Below, one piece after another: positions 8,359 to 17,359 of a stretch of DNA of 46,933 bases. The notes under the pieces are model-generated. The model worked only from the letters and a program-made list of their open reading frames with translations, searched no databases and had not been told where the DNA came from. Source of the DNA: Candidatus Obscuribacterales bacterium (GTDB lineage: Bacteria; Cyanobacteriota; Vampirovibrionia; Obscuribacterales; Obscuribacteraceae); contig JAIETE010000261.1 in NCBI GenBank assembly GCA_019745505.1, positions 1 through 46,933 of the forward strand. Reading direction: 5' to 3'. The first letter of the stretch is position 1, and each line of letters starts with the position of its first letter. A program made the translations under genes and the position numbers.

Positions 8359-9990
8359 CTATTGCGGCATGACTGAATGCACGCAAGTCACTGCCAGAGA
8401 TCCATCGCCCACCGCGAAACCTACGCGTTTAGTCGAACCGGAGCGAATATCTCCTGCGGCCAGAAGTCGAGGGACAGAAGTTTCCAAAGCACAGGGCAGG
8501 CGGTCTTTGAGCGACCATTTGCCGGACTGCGCTGCATCCGAGCCGGTAAGAATGAAGCCGTCGTCATCGCGTGCAACCGTATCCGGCAGCCAGGTTGCTC
8601 CTGGTTCTGCTCCAATGAATACGAAAACCGCCTTTACGTCTAACTTTCCTTCTTTGCCACTGGAATCGACGACATCGATATTGTCGATCAGGTATTCACC
8701 GCCATTGACCCGCGCAATCTTCGTGTTTTCGTGGATTTTGATGTTCTTGGTTGCTTGAATACGCTGGCAAAGATATTCAGACATGCTGGGTCCGAATCTG
8801 GCGCGACAGAGGACATGAACTGTGCGTGAAGGGCAGCATTCCGCAAGATACATGGCGGCTTGCCCGGCTGAGTTGCCGCCTCCGACGACAGCAACATCCT
8901 GGGTGTCGTGCAACATCACTTCTACATTGGTGCAAGCATAGTAAACACCTGCTCTTTCATATGCGGAAGCGTTGATGGCGTCCAGCTTTCTCCAGGTGAC
9001 TCCGGTAGCGATGAGGACTGTTTTTGCACTGATGACGGCACCGCAGTCGAGTGTCAGCTCATGGGGATCGCGCTCCGTCTTTCCGGGTTTGAACTTTTCG
9101 ACGCGAGTAGGCGCGATTAACTGCGCGCCGAATTTGACCATTTGAAGCACACCGCGCATAGCCAATTCCGTACCTGACAGTCCGGATGGAAAGCCGATGA
9201 AATTCTCGATTTTGGAAGAACCGCCCGCTTGCCCGCCTGGTCCGAGTTTGTCGAGAACCAGCGTATTCAATCCTTCAGATGCCGCATAGACAGCTGCTGC
9301 CAGTCCCGCCGGTCCGGCACCGACGATGGCCAGATCCACGCTTTGGCTCGGGCACTCATGCCATAGCCCGCATTCATGAGCCATATCTTGCAGGTCCGGG
9401 CGCACCAGAATGCTGCCATCCGGTTTTTGAACAATGGGAAATTCGCCGTACTTTTGAATTGCCGCCTTTCCAATATCGGTGTCTTTGTCGTACCAGGTGA
9501 AAGGCACGAAATTCTTATGCATGAATTCGCGCAAGAGAGTGGTGTCACTGCAGAGACCGCAGCCGATAATTCTGAATCCAATCTTGCCGGTTTGTGCCAG
9601 AAGCTCGCGCCGCATCTGAAATGCGACCAGAAGTTTTTCGGAAAGACGTGGAATTTTGATCATCACTTCTTTCAGGCGGTCGCGATGTACTCTCAGCAGG
9701 TGAGTTTTACCGCGAGCTACTCCGGTCACAATCGGCGGGCGCCTGATGATGATGTCGATGTCGCCTGAGAAGCCGCCCACTTCGTGAACAGCGACAACTT
9801 TATGATCGTCGCTCGGATTTTGAATTTCGAGCGCTCCGGATTTAACCACGAATAGGTCGGCATCGGCTTGACCGGCACGAAAGGCTTGCTCACCGTCTTC
9901 CAGGTAGGTGCAAACCGCCATAGGCTGCAGCAATTCCAACTCTTCTTGGGTAAGAGTGGGAAAGGCGTGCTCGAGTGTTGCTGTGACCAT
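8359..9990 (-). CDS. cNMP-binding / glutaredoxin-like / thioredoxin reductase-like fusion
   Basis: 543 residues in three parts. Residues about 20-120 look like a cyclic nucleotide-binding domain (AFRAGQADADLFVVKSGALE). Residues 137-200 resemble a thioredoxin/glutaredoxin fold: FRIIGCGLCSDTTLLREFM with a C144-G-L-C147 pair and the cis-Pro context GEFPIV. From 218 a thioredoxin reductase-like flavoprotein follows: FAD site GAGPAG (224-229), NADPH site GGGNSAG (370-376) and the second FAD motif AAGDIRSG. At the place where TrxR has its CxxC, YYACTNVEVM keeps a single Cys (C353). Redox activity may therefore use the Cys pair in the fused domain, and the N-terminal domain may sense a ligand. Start: GGGG upstream of the ATG. 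No thioredoxin gene is adjacent. Such fusions are known; the Cys arrangement is the notable part. Confidence 0.9.
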   Translation of the reverse strand: MVTATLEHAFPTLTQEELELLQPMAVCTYLEDGEQAFRAGQADADLFVVKSGALEIQNPSDDHKVVAVHEVGGFSGDIDIIIRRPPIVTGVARGKTHLLRVHRDRLKEVMIKIPRLSEKLLVAFQMRRELLAQTGKIGFRIIGCGLCSDTTLLREFMHKNFVPFTWYDKDTDIGKAAIQKYGEFPIVQKPDGSILVRPDLQDMAHECGLWHECPSQSVDLAIVGAGPAGLAAAVYAASEGLNTLVLDKLGPGGQAGGSSKIENFIGFPSGLSGTELAMRGVLQMVKFGAQLIAPTRVEKFKPGKTERDPHELTLDCGAVISAKTVLIATGVTWRKLDAINASAYERAGVYYACTNVEVMLHDTQDVAVVGGGNSAGQAAMYLAECCPSRTVHVLCRARFGPSMSEYLCQRIQATKNIKIHENTKIARVNGGEYLIDNIDVVDSSGKEGKLDVKAVFVFIGAEPGATWLPDTVARDDDGFILTGSDAAQSGKWSLKDRLPCALETSVPRLLAAGDIRSGSTKRVGFAVGDGSLAVTCVHSVMPQ

Positions 9991-10289
9991 GTTTTTACCC
10001 CAAAGCCAGTGGGAGCGGCCGATGTTTGTGCCGACGGGTGGCTTTCCGGCCGCTTGTCACAGAGCATTATGACAGACCTAAATCCTCTTCGTGTGGACTT
10101 TCAGGTATCCAATCGGTTACTTGGGCGTTTCGAGAACACCAGGAGTGCAGCCGGTTTTCAGACGTTTTCGGATCGTTGATGGCAGGATCTGCCAAGATTC
10201 TTCTCTTGATAAGTAGATGTCTAAGCTATCTCTAGCTATGATATGCAGCTAGTTTTCCGTATCTTTGAAGAATATGCAGGAGATATCGC

Positions 10290-11942
10290 ATGCTCAGTCC
10301 GTTAGCAGGCAAGCCCGCCCCTCGTGAATTGCTCGTCAATGTACCTCGCTTGATCACGACCTATTACAGTGAGAAGCCGGATGTGAATGTAGCCAGCGAG
10401 AAGGTTGCTTTTGGAACTTCCGGACACCGCGGCTCTGCCTTCAATCGAGCTTTCAACGAAGAGCACATTCTGGCGATCACCCAGGCAATCTGCCAGTATC
10501 GCAAAGAGCAGGGTATCAATGGACCCCTCTATCTGGGTATCGATACGCATGCCCTGTCGGAACCGGCTTTTGCCAGTGCCATGGAAGTCCTGGCTGCCAA
10601 CGAAGTCAATGTCATGATCGATAAGGACCTCGGCTATACGCCGACTCCTGCAGTTTCACTGGCGATTCTCGCATACAACAAAGGACGCACCAGCGGTCTT
10701 GCCGACGGCATTGTCGTGACGCCATCGCACAATCCGCCTCAAGACGGCGGTTTCAAATACAATCCACCCAACGGTGGTCCGGCCGACACGAATGTGACCG
10801 GCTGGATAGAAAAGAGAGCAAACGAGTATCTTTCCAAGGACCTCGCCGGAGTGAAGCGCGTCGGTTTGCGTCAGGCGATGGCTGCTGCCACCACCCACAA
10901 ATTTGACTATACCGATCTCTATGTTCGAGAACTTGCCTCGGTTGTCGATCTCAAGTCCATTCAAGAGTCCGGTATCAAAGCTGGTGTCGATCCGCTTGGC
11001 GGCGCCGGTGTGCACTACTGGGAAAAATTGATCGAAGTTCACAAGCTTCCGATTGAAGTCGTAAATCACGTTGTCGATCCGACATTTTCTTTCATGACAG
11101 TCGACTGGGACGGAAAAATTCGGATGGACTGCTCGTCACCATATGCGATGGCAGGATTGATACAGCACAGCAAGCGCTTCGACATCGCTTTTGCAAATGA
11201 CACCGATCACGACAGGCACGGTATCGTCACCCCCAATGGTTTGATGAATCCCAACCACTTTCTTTCAGTGGCCATCGATTATCTATTCCAGAATAGAAAA
11301 CAATGGCGCAAAGATGCAGCCATCGGAAAAACAGTCGTGAGCACGAGCTTGATCGATCGTGTGGCAAAGAGACTGGGCCGCAAGCTGATTGAAGTGCCGG
11401 TCGGATTTAAATGGTTTGTTGACGGCTTAATAGACGGTTCGTTCGGATTCGGCGGAGAGGAAAGTGCAGGAGCCTGTTTCCTGCGCATGGATGGCAGTGT
11501 CTGGACAACGGACAAAGACGGCATCATTCTTGCTCTACTGGCGGCAGAAATCACTGCCGTTACCGGAAAAGATCCAGGCCGGCACTACGAAGCGCTGACG
11601 GAAGAATTCGGCGTTCCTTTCTATGCGCGTATCGATGCTCCGGCCACGCCCGATCAAAAGGCCAAGTTGAAGAAGCTTTCTCCCGATGACGTTAAGGCGA
11701 AGGAATTCGCAGGAGAGGAGATTGTCGGCAAATTCACTGCGGCACCCGGAAACAACGAGGCAATCGGTGGGCTCAAAGTGACCACTGAAAACGGCTGGTT
11801 TGCCGCCCGTCCATCCGGAACCGAAGATGTGTACAAAATCTACGCTGAAAGTTTCAAGAGCGAAGAGCATTTGAAGCAGATTCAGAGCGAAGCTCAGGAA
11901 TTGGTGACGCAGGTGCTTTCACCGACTGCCCAGAAGGCCTGA
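10290..11942 (+). CDS. pgm: phosphoglucomutase (alpha-D-glucose-1-phosphate specific)
   Basis: 550 residues, matching the bacterial Pgm family. It interconverts glucose 1-phosphate and glucose 6-phosphate in the cytosol, linking glycogen and cell-wall sugar nucleotides to glycolysis. Visible signatures: [11 protein letters not shown] (41-51), the phosphoserine loop VVTPSHNPP with catalytic S146, the metal-binding D304-x-D306-x-D308-R, the sugar-specificity loop [10 protein letters not shown] and the C-terminal phosphate-binding [13 protein letters not shown]. An AGGAG ribosome site precedes the ATG at good distance. It appears to be a single-gene unit, with a 299-base divergent region upstream that holds no gene I can support. 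Confidence 0.96.
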   Translation: MLSPLAGKPAPRELLVNVPRLITTYYSEKPDVNVASEKVAFGTSGHRGSAFNRAFNEEHILAITQAICQYRKEQGINGPLYLGIDTHALSEPAFASAMEVLAANEVNVMIDKDLGYTPTPAVSLAILAYNKGRTSGLADGIVVTPSHNPPQDGGFKYNPPNGGPADTNVTGWIEKRANEYLSKDLAGVKRVGLRQAMAAATTHKFDYTDLYVRELASVVDLKSIQESGIKAGVDPLGGAGVHYWEKLIEVHKLPIEVVNHVVDPTFSFMTVDWDGKIRMDCSSPYAMAGLIQHSKRFDIAFANDTDHDRHGIVTPNGLMNPNHFLSVAIDYLFQNRKQWRKDAAIGKTVVSTSLIDRVAKRLGRKLIEVPVGFKWFVDGLIDGSFGFGGEESAGACFLRMDGSVWTTDKDGIILALLAAEITAVTGKDPGRHYEALTEEFGVPFYARIDAPATPDQKAKLKKLSPDDVKAKEFAGEEIVGKFTAAPGNNEAIGGLKVTTENGWFAARPSGTEDVYKIYAESFKSEEHLKQIQSEAQELVTQVLSPTAQKA

Positions 11943-12060
11943 CCGCTGACTCTATATTAAATCTCAACCTTCTGCGTTGGAACCCTCGGGGCTTTTTGCA
12001 GTCTATTCGTGAGAAGCCGGAAGCGGGGTTTATTTCCCCAGGGTTAAGGGGTTGGTGACC

Positions 12061-13761
12061 ATGGGAATCAAGTTGGATCCGCAATACCTCAAACGGTATA
12101 AGGAAATTGCCGGATTGCTGTTGAAGTATGGCAATTCCGATCTCGTCAAGAATGCCGGCTTGGAAGAAGCCCTAAAAGATGATGAGAATTTATCGAAGCA
12201 AGTAAAGGGAACCGCAGAGGAGTTGGCCTCCGATTTGGAGCGGTTGGGGCCTGCCTACGTGAAGCTCGGGCAGATTCTCTCTACAAGGGGTGACTTGCTG
12301 CCGCCGGCGTATCTGCTCGCGTTATCCAGATTGCAGGATAATTGCGAGCCGTTCAGCTTTGCCGAAGTAGAGAAAATCATTGTCAATGAGCTTGGAGTCA
12401 AAATTTCCAAAGCATTTGCAGAATTCAACAGCGAACCTCTTGCGGCCGCTTCCCTCGGTCAGATTCACAAAGCCAAGATGCGTGACGGACGCGAAGTTGC
12501 AGTCAAGGTTCAACGCCCCTGTATTCGAGAGCAGATTCTGCAAGACCTGGAAATCTTTGCCGATGTAGCTGAGTTTTATGTCCTTCACACGGAGCTGGGA
12601 AAAAAGTACGAATTCGACGTCATGGTCGATGAATTTCGCAAGTCTCTTCTGGGTGAATTGGACTATCGCCAGGAAGCCCAAAATTTGGAAACGCTGAGAA
12701 GGAATGTCTCAGAATTCGAAATGATTGTGGTGCCCTACGCCATCGATGCTTTTACAACTTCCAAAGTGTTGACGATGGAATTTATCAAAGGCAAAAAGGT
12801 GACCGGCATCACCAATCTCGAGCGAACCGAGCTAAATGGAGGACCTCTGGCCGAGCAACTCTTCGCCGCTTACCTGAAGCAGATTCTTGTCGACGGCTTT
12901 TTCCATGCCGACCCGCATCCGGGCAATGTTCTGCTTACAGATGATGAGAAAAAGATCGGTCTTATCGACCTCGGAATGGTGGCGCGCTTGACTCCGCGCA
13001 TTCAGAAACAACTCTTGCAGTTGGTCATCGCGATTAGTGAAGGCAGAGCTGATTCGGTTGCTAATATCGCGGTTGAAATTGGCGAGCCCAAGCCGAAATT
13101 CGACGAAATTACCTTCCGTCATAAAGTATCCGAATTGGTGCAAACCGATTTAGATGCAAATATCGCCAGAATGAAGGTCGGGCACGTAATTGTCGGTATC
13201 ACGAAGGCTGCCGGTGAAACCGGCATTCGCGTGCCTGCAGAGCTGACGATGCTGGGAAAGGCGATGCTTCACCTGGACGAGGTGGGGCGCTCCCTTGACC
13301 CGAATTTCGATCCTAACGCATCTGTTCGCAGAAATGCCGGTCATATACTCGAACAAAGACTGGTCAACGAAATTTCGCCTGGGCATTTGCTCAATACTTT
13401 GATTGATGCAAAAGACCATCTTGAGAAATTTCCGCGTAATGTCAACAAAATTCTCGATCTGGTGGCACAGAATCAGCTCTCTATGAAAATCATCGATGAG
13501 CCGCTTCTGGTCGATTCATTTCAGAAAGTTGCAAACAGAATCACCCTGGGTCTGGTCTTGGCCGCACTTATCATTGGTGCTTCCAATTTGATGGCTGTCC
13601 CTACTAGATTTACGATACTCGGCTATCCGGCTATAGCTATTTTGCTTTTCACGATGGCTGCCGGTGGAGGATTTGCACTGGCGATTCAAATTGCCTTCTA
13701 TGACCAGAAGCCTCAAAAACTAGGTGACCCCGATGTTGTCAGTCCGCTCATTCGGCGCTAG
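12061..13761 (+). CDS. ABC1/UbiB family atypical kinase (AarF-like)
   Basis: 566 residues from ATG 12061. Family motifs are all present: the N-terminal KxGQ element in YVKLGQILSTR (67-77), the Ala-rich nucleotide loop PLAAASLGQIHKA, the lysine in VAVKVQRP (K149), the catalytic FFHADPHPGNVL and the metal site LIDLGMVARL. Two hydrophobic segments at the C-terminus anchor it to the membrane. UbiB proteins are ATPases needed for quinone biosynthesis or distribution; in cyanobacteria and plants related ABC1K proteins regulate prenyl-lipid metabolism. No quinone genes adjoin it. In-frame GTG 12055 and TTG 12052 are alternative starts: AAGGGG at 12045-12050 lies 10 bases from the ATG but only four from the GTG, so the start is not settled. 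Confidence 0.93.
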   Translation: MGIKLDPQYLKRYKEIAGLLLKYGNSDLVKNAGLEEALKDDENLSKQVKGTAEELASDLERLGPAYVKLGQILSTRGDLLPPAYLLALSRLQDNCEPFSFAEVEKIIVNELGVKISKAFAEFNSEPLAAASLGQIHKAKMRDGREVAVKVQRPCIREQILQDLEIFADVAEFYVLHTELGKKYEFDVMVDEFRKSLLGELDYRQEAQNLETLRRNVSEFEMIVVPYAIDAFTTSKVLTMEFIKGKKVTGITNLERTELNGGPLAEQLFAAYLKQILVDGFFHADPHPGNVLLTDDEKKIGLIDLGMVARLTPRIQKQLLQLVIAISEGRADSVANIAVEIGEPKPKFDEITFRHKVSELVQTDLDANIARMKVGHVIVGITKAAGETGIRVPAELTMLGKAMLHLDEVGRSLDPNFDPNASVRRNAGHILEQRLVNEISPGHLLNTLIDAKDHLEKFPRNVNKILDLVAQNQLSMKIIDEPLLVDSFQKVANRITLGLVLAALIIGASNLMAVPTRFTILGYPAIAILLFTMAAGGGFALAIQIAFYDQKPQKLGDPDVVSPLIRR

Positions 13762-13912
13762 TTCGCAGTAGGTCACGATACGGTCACTTTAGCGATCAAT
13801 AGTTTTTAGTGAGGACTTCCGCCTCATCGATACCGAATAATACTTGATTGGCGTGTCATGCTCGGCAGACACACGATCTTCACTTACCAGTCGTGTTCGA
13901 ATCTATTGGCAT

Positions 13913-14311
13913 ATGATAGTTTCGCTCTATAAAGGGCTTTCAGAATTCACTGCGCCGGCCTCGTCCAAAACGGAAGGAGGCGAAGACAAATTTGCTCAGA
14001 CGAGCGCTCCCAATTCACTGTTTGAGCGTGTCAATGCAGAGCAGAGCGCAACGGAAATAAAGCCTGCGGATGTGTCACCTCTCGGACAGAGCGTCAGTCA
14101 CGCGCAAGCGTATCTAAGCGATGGTTATCGCTTGCATGAATTCAAGATAGACAATCTGGAATCTGATACCGGCAGCTCCCCTGCTTCTCGTCTTGCCGAT
14201 CTTAATTCCGATGCATCCTCCCTCAATACCTCAGCGATACTTCCTCAAATTCAATTGGACTTCTCCTCTGACCAGCCGACTCCCAAGAGCGCGGCAACGA
14301 CTTCGGCATAG
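13913..14311 (+). CDS. hypothetical low-complexity protein (132 aa)
   Basis: An open frame begins at TTG 13844, but the first ATG, at 13913, gives the more natural start (MIVSLYKGLSEF). The product is Ser/Ala/Pro-rich and acidic, with no membrane segment, no signal peptide and no recognised domain; it looks largely disordered. There is no convincing ribosome site. Codon choice and the Ser/Ala/Gln composition resemble neighbouring genes, and it fills the gap before the peroxidase gene, which is why it is kept with low confidence. A non-coding stretch is the alternative. Confidence 0.4.
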   Translation: MIVSLYKGLSEFTAPASSKTEGGEDKFAQTSAPNSLFERVNAEQSATEIKPADVSPLGQSVSHAQAYLSDGYRLHEFKIDNLESDTGSSPASRLADLNSDASSLNTSAILPQIQLDFSSDQPTPKSAATTSA

Positions 14312-14410
14312 TAATAGATTGAAAGAACGCTTAATCAACGGGCTTAATCTGTCGTCAATGTTCTATTCTTATCTTCCTGAAGGCAAATGCGCCTTGCGTA
14401 AGGAGGAGCT

Positions 14411-14899
14411 ATGACCGCAGACGTTTACGAATTTACTGCAAAATCTTTGGACGGTAAGGATATCGAGATGACGCAGTACAAAGGAGATGTTCTCCTGATT
14501 GTCAACACTGCCAGTCAGTGTGGTTTTACCGGGCAGTATTCCGGTTTGGAACAATTGCACAAGGATTATGCCGGCAAAGGTCTGAAAGTCCTTGGATTTC
14601 CTTGCAATCAGTTTGGGGCGCAGGAGCCGGGTGATTCTTCCGAGATAGGCGCCTTTTGCCAGAAAAACTACGGCGTCGATTTTCAGATGTTTGAGAAGAT
14701 CGATGTAAACGGCAAAGACGCTCATCCTCTCTATAAGTATCTGACGTCGTCCGCACCAGGAGTGCTGGGTACGGAAAACATCAAATGGAATTTCACCAAA
14801 TTTCTTGTCGGACGCGACGGAAAAGTTTTTAAGCGCTATGCACCTCAAGTCGAGCCAAAAGAGATGGCCAAAGACATTGAGCAATTGCTGGCCCAATAG
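14411..14899 (+). CDS. glutathione peroxidase family, thioredoxin-type peroxidase
   Basis: 162 residues, full length for the family. Peroxidatic C37 lies in VNTASQCGFTGQY, with Q71 (CNQFGAQEPG) and W126-N127 (KWNFTKFLV) completing the catalytic tetrad. C83 in AFCQKNYGV is at the position of the resolving Cys of thioredoxin-dependent members, so this enzyme probably takes electrons from thioredoxin rather than glutathione when reducing hydrogen and lipid peroxides. No selenocysteine. An excellent AAGGAGGAG ribosome site precedes the ATG. It is convergent with the aminotransferase, only five bases apart. Confidence 0.95.
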   Translation: MTADVYEFTAKSLDGKDIEMTQYKGDVLLIVNTASQCGFTGQYSGLEQLHKDYAGKGLKVLGFPCNQFGAQEPGDSSEIGAFCQKNYGVDFQMFEKIDVNGKDAHPLYKYLTSSAPGVLGTENIKWNFTKFLVGRDGKVFKRYAPQVEPKEMAKDIEQLLAQ

Positions 14900-14904
14900 C
14901 TTTA

Positions 14905-16083
14905 TTACGAGCGCAGGTTTTCGACAAAGGTGCCCATTCTCGAAAGAGCAAGCTCGAGCTTCTCTACACTGGTGGCGTAGGAGCAGCGGATATGTCCGTC
15001 TCCGCCTGCACCGAAGGCGGTGCCCGGTACAACTGCCACGTGCTCTTCCAGCAGCAAGCGCTCGGCAAATTGTTCTGCGCTCAGCCCGGTAGATTTTATG
15101 GAAGGAAATGCATAGAAGGCGCCGAGCGGCATATGGCATGTAAGACCAATTTTGTTCAAGCCGTCGACTATTAGTCTGCGCCGCTGCCGGTAATGTGCCA
15201 CCATCTCTTCCACTTCTCTTTCTGCATGTTTGAGCGCTTCAACCGCCGCTATTTGTCCTGTGATGGGAGCGCACAACATCGTGTAAGAATGAATCTTCAT
15301 CATCATTTTGAGAATTGGTTCGGGCGCGCAGGCATAAGCGATTCTCCATCCCGTCATCGCATGCGCTTTGGAAAATCCGTTCAAGAGCACGGTAATTTCG
15401 CGCGCGCCGGGAACAGATGCGACGCAAGTGTGAATTCCTTCATAGGTCAAGCGATCATAAATTTCATCAGAGACGACATACAAACCTCTCTCTCTTGCGA
15501 AGTTGATGATATCGACAATCTGTTCGCGGTTGAGAACCGCTCCTGTAGGATTGGAAGGATAACCCAGAAGTATCGCTTTGGTTCGCTCTGTGCAGACGGC
15601 TTTCAGCTGCTCGGCGGTGACCGCGAATTGCGCCTCTGCGTGAGTTTCTACACCAACGGGGACTCCGCCTGCAAGCGAGACACAGGGACGGTAAGAGACG
15701 TAGCATGGCTCCGGAATCAATACTTCGTCGCCGGGGTTGAGCAATACTCTCATTGCCAGGTCCAGCCCCTCGGAGACACCCACTGTGACCAGAATTTCGC
15801 TTTCGGGGTTGTATTCCACTTTGTATCGCTTGTTCAGATACCGCGATATCTCTTTGCGTAATTCCAATAACCCGTAATTCGACGTATAAGTAGTCTGCCC
15901 TCTTTCAAGAGAGTAAATAGCGGCTTCGCGTATCGACCAGGGCGTGACAAAATCGGGTTCGCCGACACCAAGCGACACCACGTCTTGCATCGACGCAGCT
16001 ATGTCGAAGAACCTTCTGATTCCTGAAAATGGAACTTCGAGCGCCGTTTTGGAAAGAGGTTTGAGAGACAGACTTTGGCTCAT
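14905..16083 (-). CDS. class I/II PLP-dependent aminotransferase
   Basis: 392 residues. Fold type I signatures: GEPDFVTP and Y66-TSNYG near the N-terminus, the NPTGAVL motif, SDEIYDRL, and the pyridoxal lysine K239 in GFSKAHAMTGWRIAY, with the substrate carboxylate Arg in HIRCSYAT near the end. This is the aspartate/aromatic (PatA/YugH-like) subgroup, which transfers amino groups from aspartate, aromatic amino acids or N-acetyl-diaminopimelate to 2-oxoglutarate; the exact substrate is not readable. Its ribosome site AGGTG overlaps the stop codon of the Lrp gene (TTAGGTGATCCATG), so the two are translationally coupled, an arrangement also seen as yugG-yugH in bacilli. Confidence 0.92.
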   Translation of the reverse strand: MSQSLSLKPLSKTALEVPFSGIRRFFDIAASMQDVVSLGVGEPDFVTPWSIREAAIYSLERGQTTYTSNYGLLELRKEISRYLNKRYKVEYNPESEILVTVGVSEGLDLAMRVLLNPGDEVLIPEPCYVSYRPCVSLAGGVPVGVETHAEAQFAVTAEQLKAVCTERTKAILLGYPSNPTGAVLNREQIVDIINFARERGLYVVSDEIYDRLTYEGIHTCVASVPGAREITVLLNGFSKAHAMTGWRIAYACAPEPILKMMMKIHSYTMLCAPITGQIAAVEALKHAEREVEEMVAHYRQRRRLIVDGLNKIGLTCHMPLGAFYAFPSIKSTGLSAEQFAERLLLEEHVAVVPGTAFGAGGDGHIRCSYATSVEKLELALSRMGTFVENLRS

Positions 16084-16090
16084 GGATCAC

Positions 16091-16585
16091 CTAAGGCGAC
16101 ACTACCAGTCTTTGGTCTTGCTCTGATTCGAAAAACAAGGCTCCATCCTCTTTGTAGCGTTTCAAAAGGAAATGAGAGGTCGTTCCTGTCACACCGTCGA
16201 TAGTGGCAAGTTTTTCTGCGACAAAAGTTGCCAGTTCTCTGAGATTCGGTGCTTCCACCACGACGCGCAAATCGCTGCCGCCGGAAACAAGCCAGACACT
16301 CTGTACTTGCGCGAAACGCGCGATTCTGCAGGCTACGGCATCAAAACCTACGTCTCTTGCCGGTGTTACCTTCACGTCGATGAAGGCAACCACTTTCTCG
16401 CAGCCTGTCTTTTCCCAATCGATAACAGTGTGATATGTCTTGATTACGCCGCGCTCTTCGTAATCAAGGACAGCTTTCCTGACCTCTTCCACCGACCGCC
16501 CTGTCATTTTGGCGATTGTCTCTGAAGGAGTGCGGGCATCCCTGGCCAGGATGGTTAAGATCTCGTCCGGAACTTCGTTTGGCAT
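16091..16585 (-). CDS. Lrp/AsnC family transcriptional regulator
   Basis: 164 residues. An N-terminal winged helix-turn-helix (about 1-55, ILARDARTPSETIAKMTGRSVEEV) is followed by the RAM ligand-binding domain (about 65-140, VVAFIDVKVTP and VQSVWLVSGGSDLRVVV). These proteins form octamers that bind amino acids and control amino-acid metabolism genes. It sits seven bases upstream of an aminotransferase and shares its transcript, so it most likely senses a substrate or product of that enzyme and regulates the pair. No strong ribosome site is visible before the ATG. Confidence 0.93.
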   Translation of the reverse strand: MPNEVPDEILTILARDARTPSETIAKMTGRSVEEVRKAVLDYEERGVIKTYHTVIDWEKTGCEKVVAFIDVKVTPARDVGFDAVACRIARFAQVQSVWLVSGGSDLRVVVEAPNLRELATFVAEKLATIDGVTGTTSHFLLKRYKEDGALFFESEQDQRLVVSP

Positions 16586-16708
16586 GCCGGAAGTCTACCA
16601 TTTTCGCCGATTTGATGGGTGAAAGCCGAGTTGTGGGGAGCCTGGTAAAATCATTAACGCATCAAGATTGATGGACAGTCTTGGCAAATTAAACCGCCGG
16701 GTGTATCG

Positions 16709-17320
16709 ATGGAAGGCGAAATGGAAGGCTCTGGCGGCAATGCCCGAGACGGGGAGGTTTTCACAATCGGACATTCCAATCACTCGATTGAGACTTTTCT
16801 TGAACTTCTTGAAAGGTTCCAAATCGAGGTTTTGGTCGATGTTCGAACCAATCCGTTTTCGCGTTTTTCCAGGCAATTCAGCCATGACCTTTTGAAGGCA
16901 TCGATTATCAATGCCGGACTTAAATATCTGCATTTGGGTAAAGAACTGGGCGGAAAGCCTAAAGAACCTGAATTTTACGATGCCGAAGGGCATGTCGATT
17001 ATGCCAGTATCGCCCAATCGGCGCGTTTTTCAGAAGGTATCGAAAGGCTTGTCGCCGGTTGCCGAAAGTATCGTGTTGCAATTATGTGTGCCGAGGAAAA
17101 TCCTTCTGAATGTCACAGAAGACGCTTAATAGGTCCTGCTCTGGCTAGCCAGGGAATAGTGGAAAAACATATCCGAGGCAATGGAGAATTGTGTTTGGAA
17201 AGCGAGCTCAAGCAAGACGAGAAGAGTTTGTCCGAGCAGTTCGAACAATTGACTCTCTTTGCGCAACCCTCGGCTGACAAGCCGTGGCGCTCCTCTCGTC
17301 CTGCAAAAGGCAAGCCTTGA
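16709..17320 (+). CDS. DUF488 domain protein
   Basis: 203 residues. The family pattern is clear: FTIGHSNHSIETFLELL at about 20-36, the strand VLVDVRTNPFSRF, the KYLHLGKELGG segment, and the C-terminal VAIMCAEENPSECHRR, which carries the conserved Cys and His. DUF488 proteins are cytosolic, about 120-200 residues, and of unproven function; the Cys-x-x-x-x-x-x-C-H arrangement suggests metal or nucleotide-linked chemistry. The last 40 residues after LASQGIVEKHI are a charged extension. Forty bases separate it from the DUF5131 gene on the same strand; the two families are commonly neighbours. Confidence 0.9.
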   Translation: MEGEMEGSGGNARDGEVFTIGHSNHSIETFLELLERFQIEVLVDVRTNPFSRFSRQFSHDLLKASIINAGLKYLHLGKELGGKPKEPEFYDAEGHVDYASIAQSARFSEGIERLVAGCRKYRVAIMCAEENPSECHRRRLIGPALASQGIVEKHIRGNGELCLESELKQDEKSLSEQFEQLTLFAQPSADKPWRSSRPAKGKP

Positions 17321-17359
17321 ACAGGGGAAGAAGATCTGTACGGGGAGTAGTCAGGCATA

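Noticed and set aside
10232-10256. CTAGCT/AGCTAG stem followed by TTTT before pgm
   Set aside because: Only six base pairs and A/T-rich; it lies where the pgm promoter should be, so a terminator reading is weak.
13893-13903. GTGTTCGAATC, reminiscent of a tRNA T-arm
   Set aside because: No acceptor, anticodon or D stems could be folded around it.
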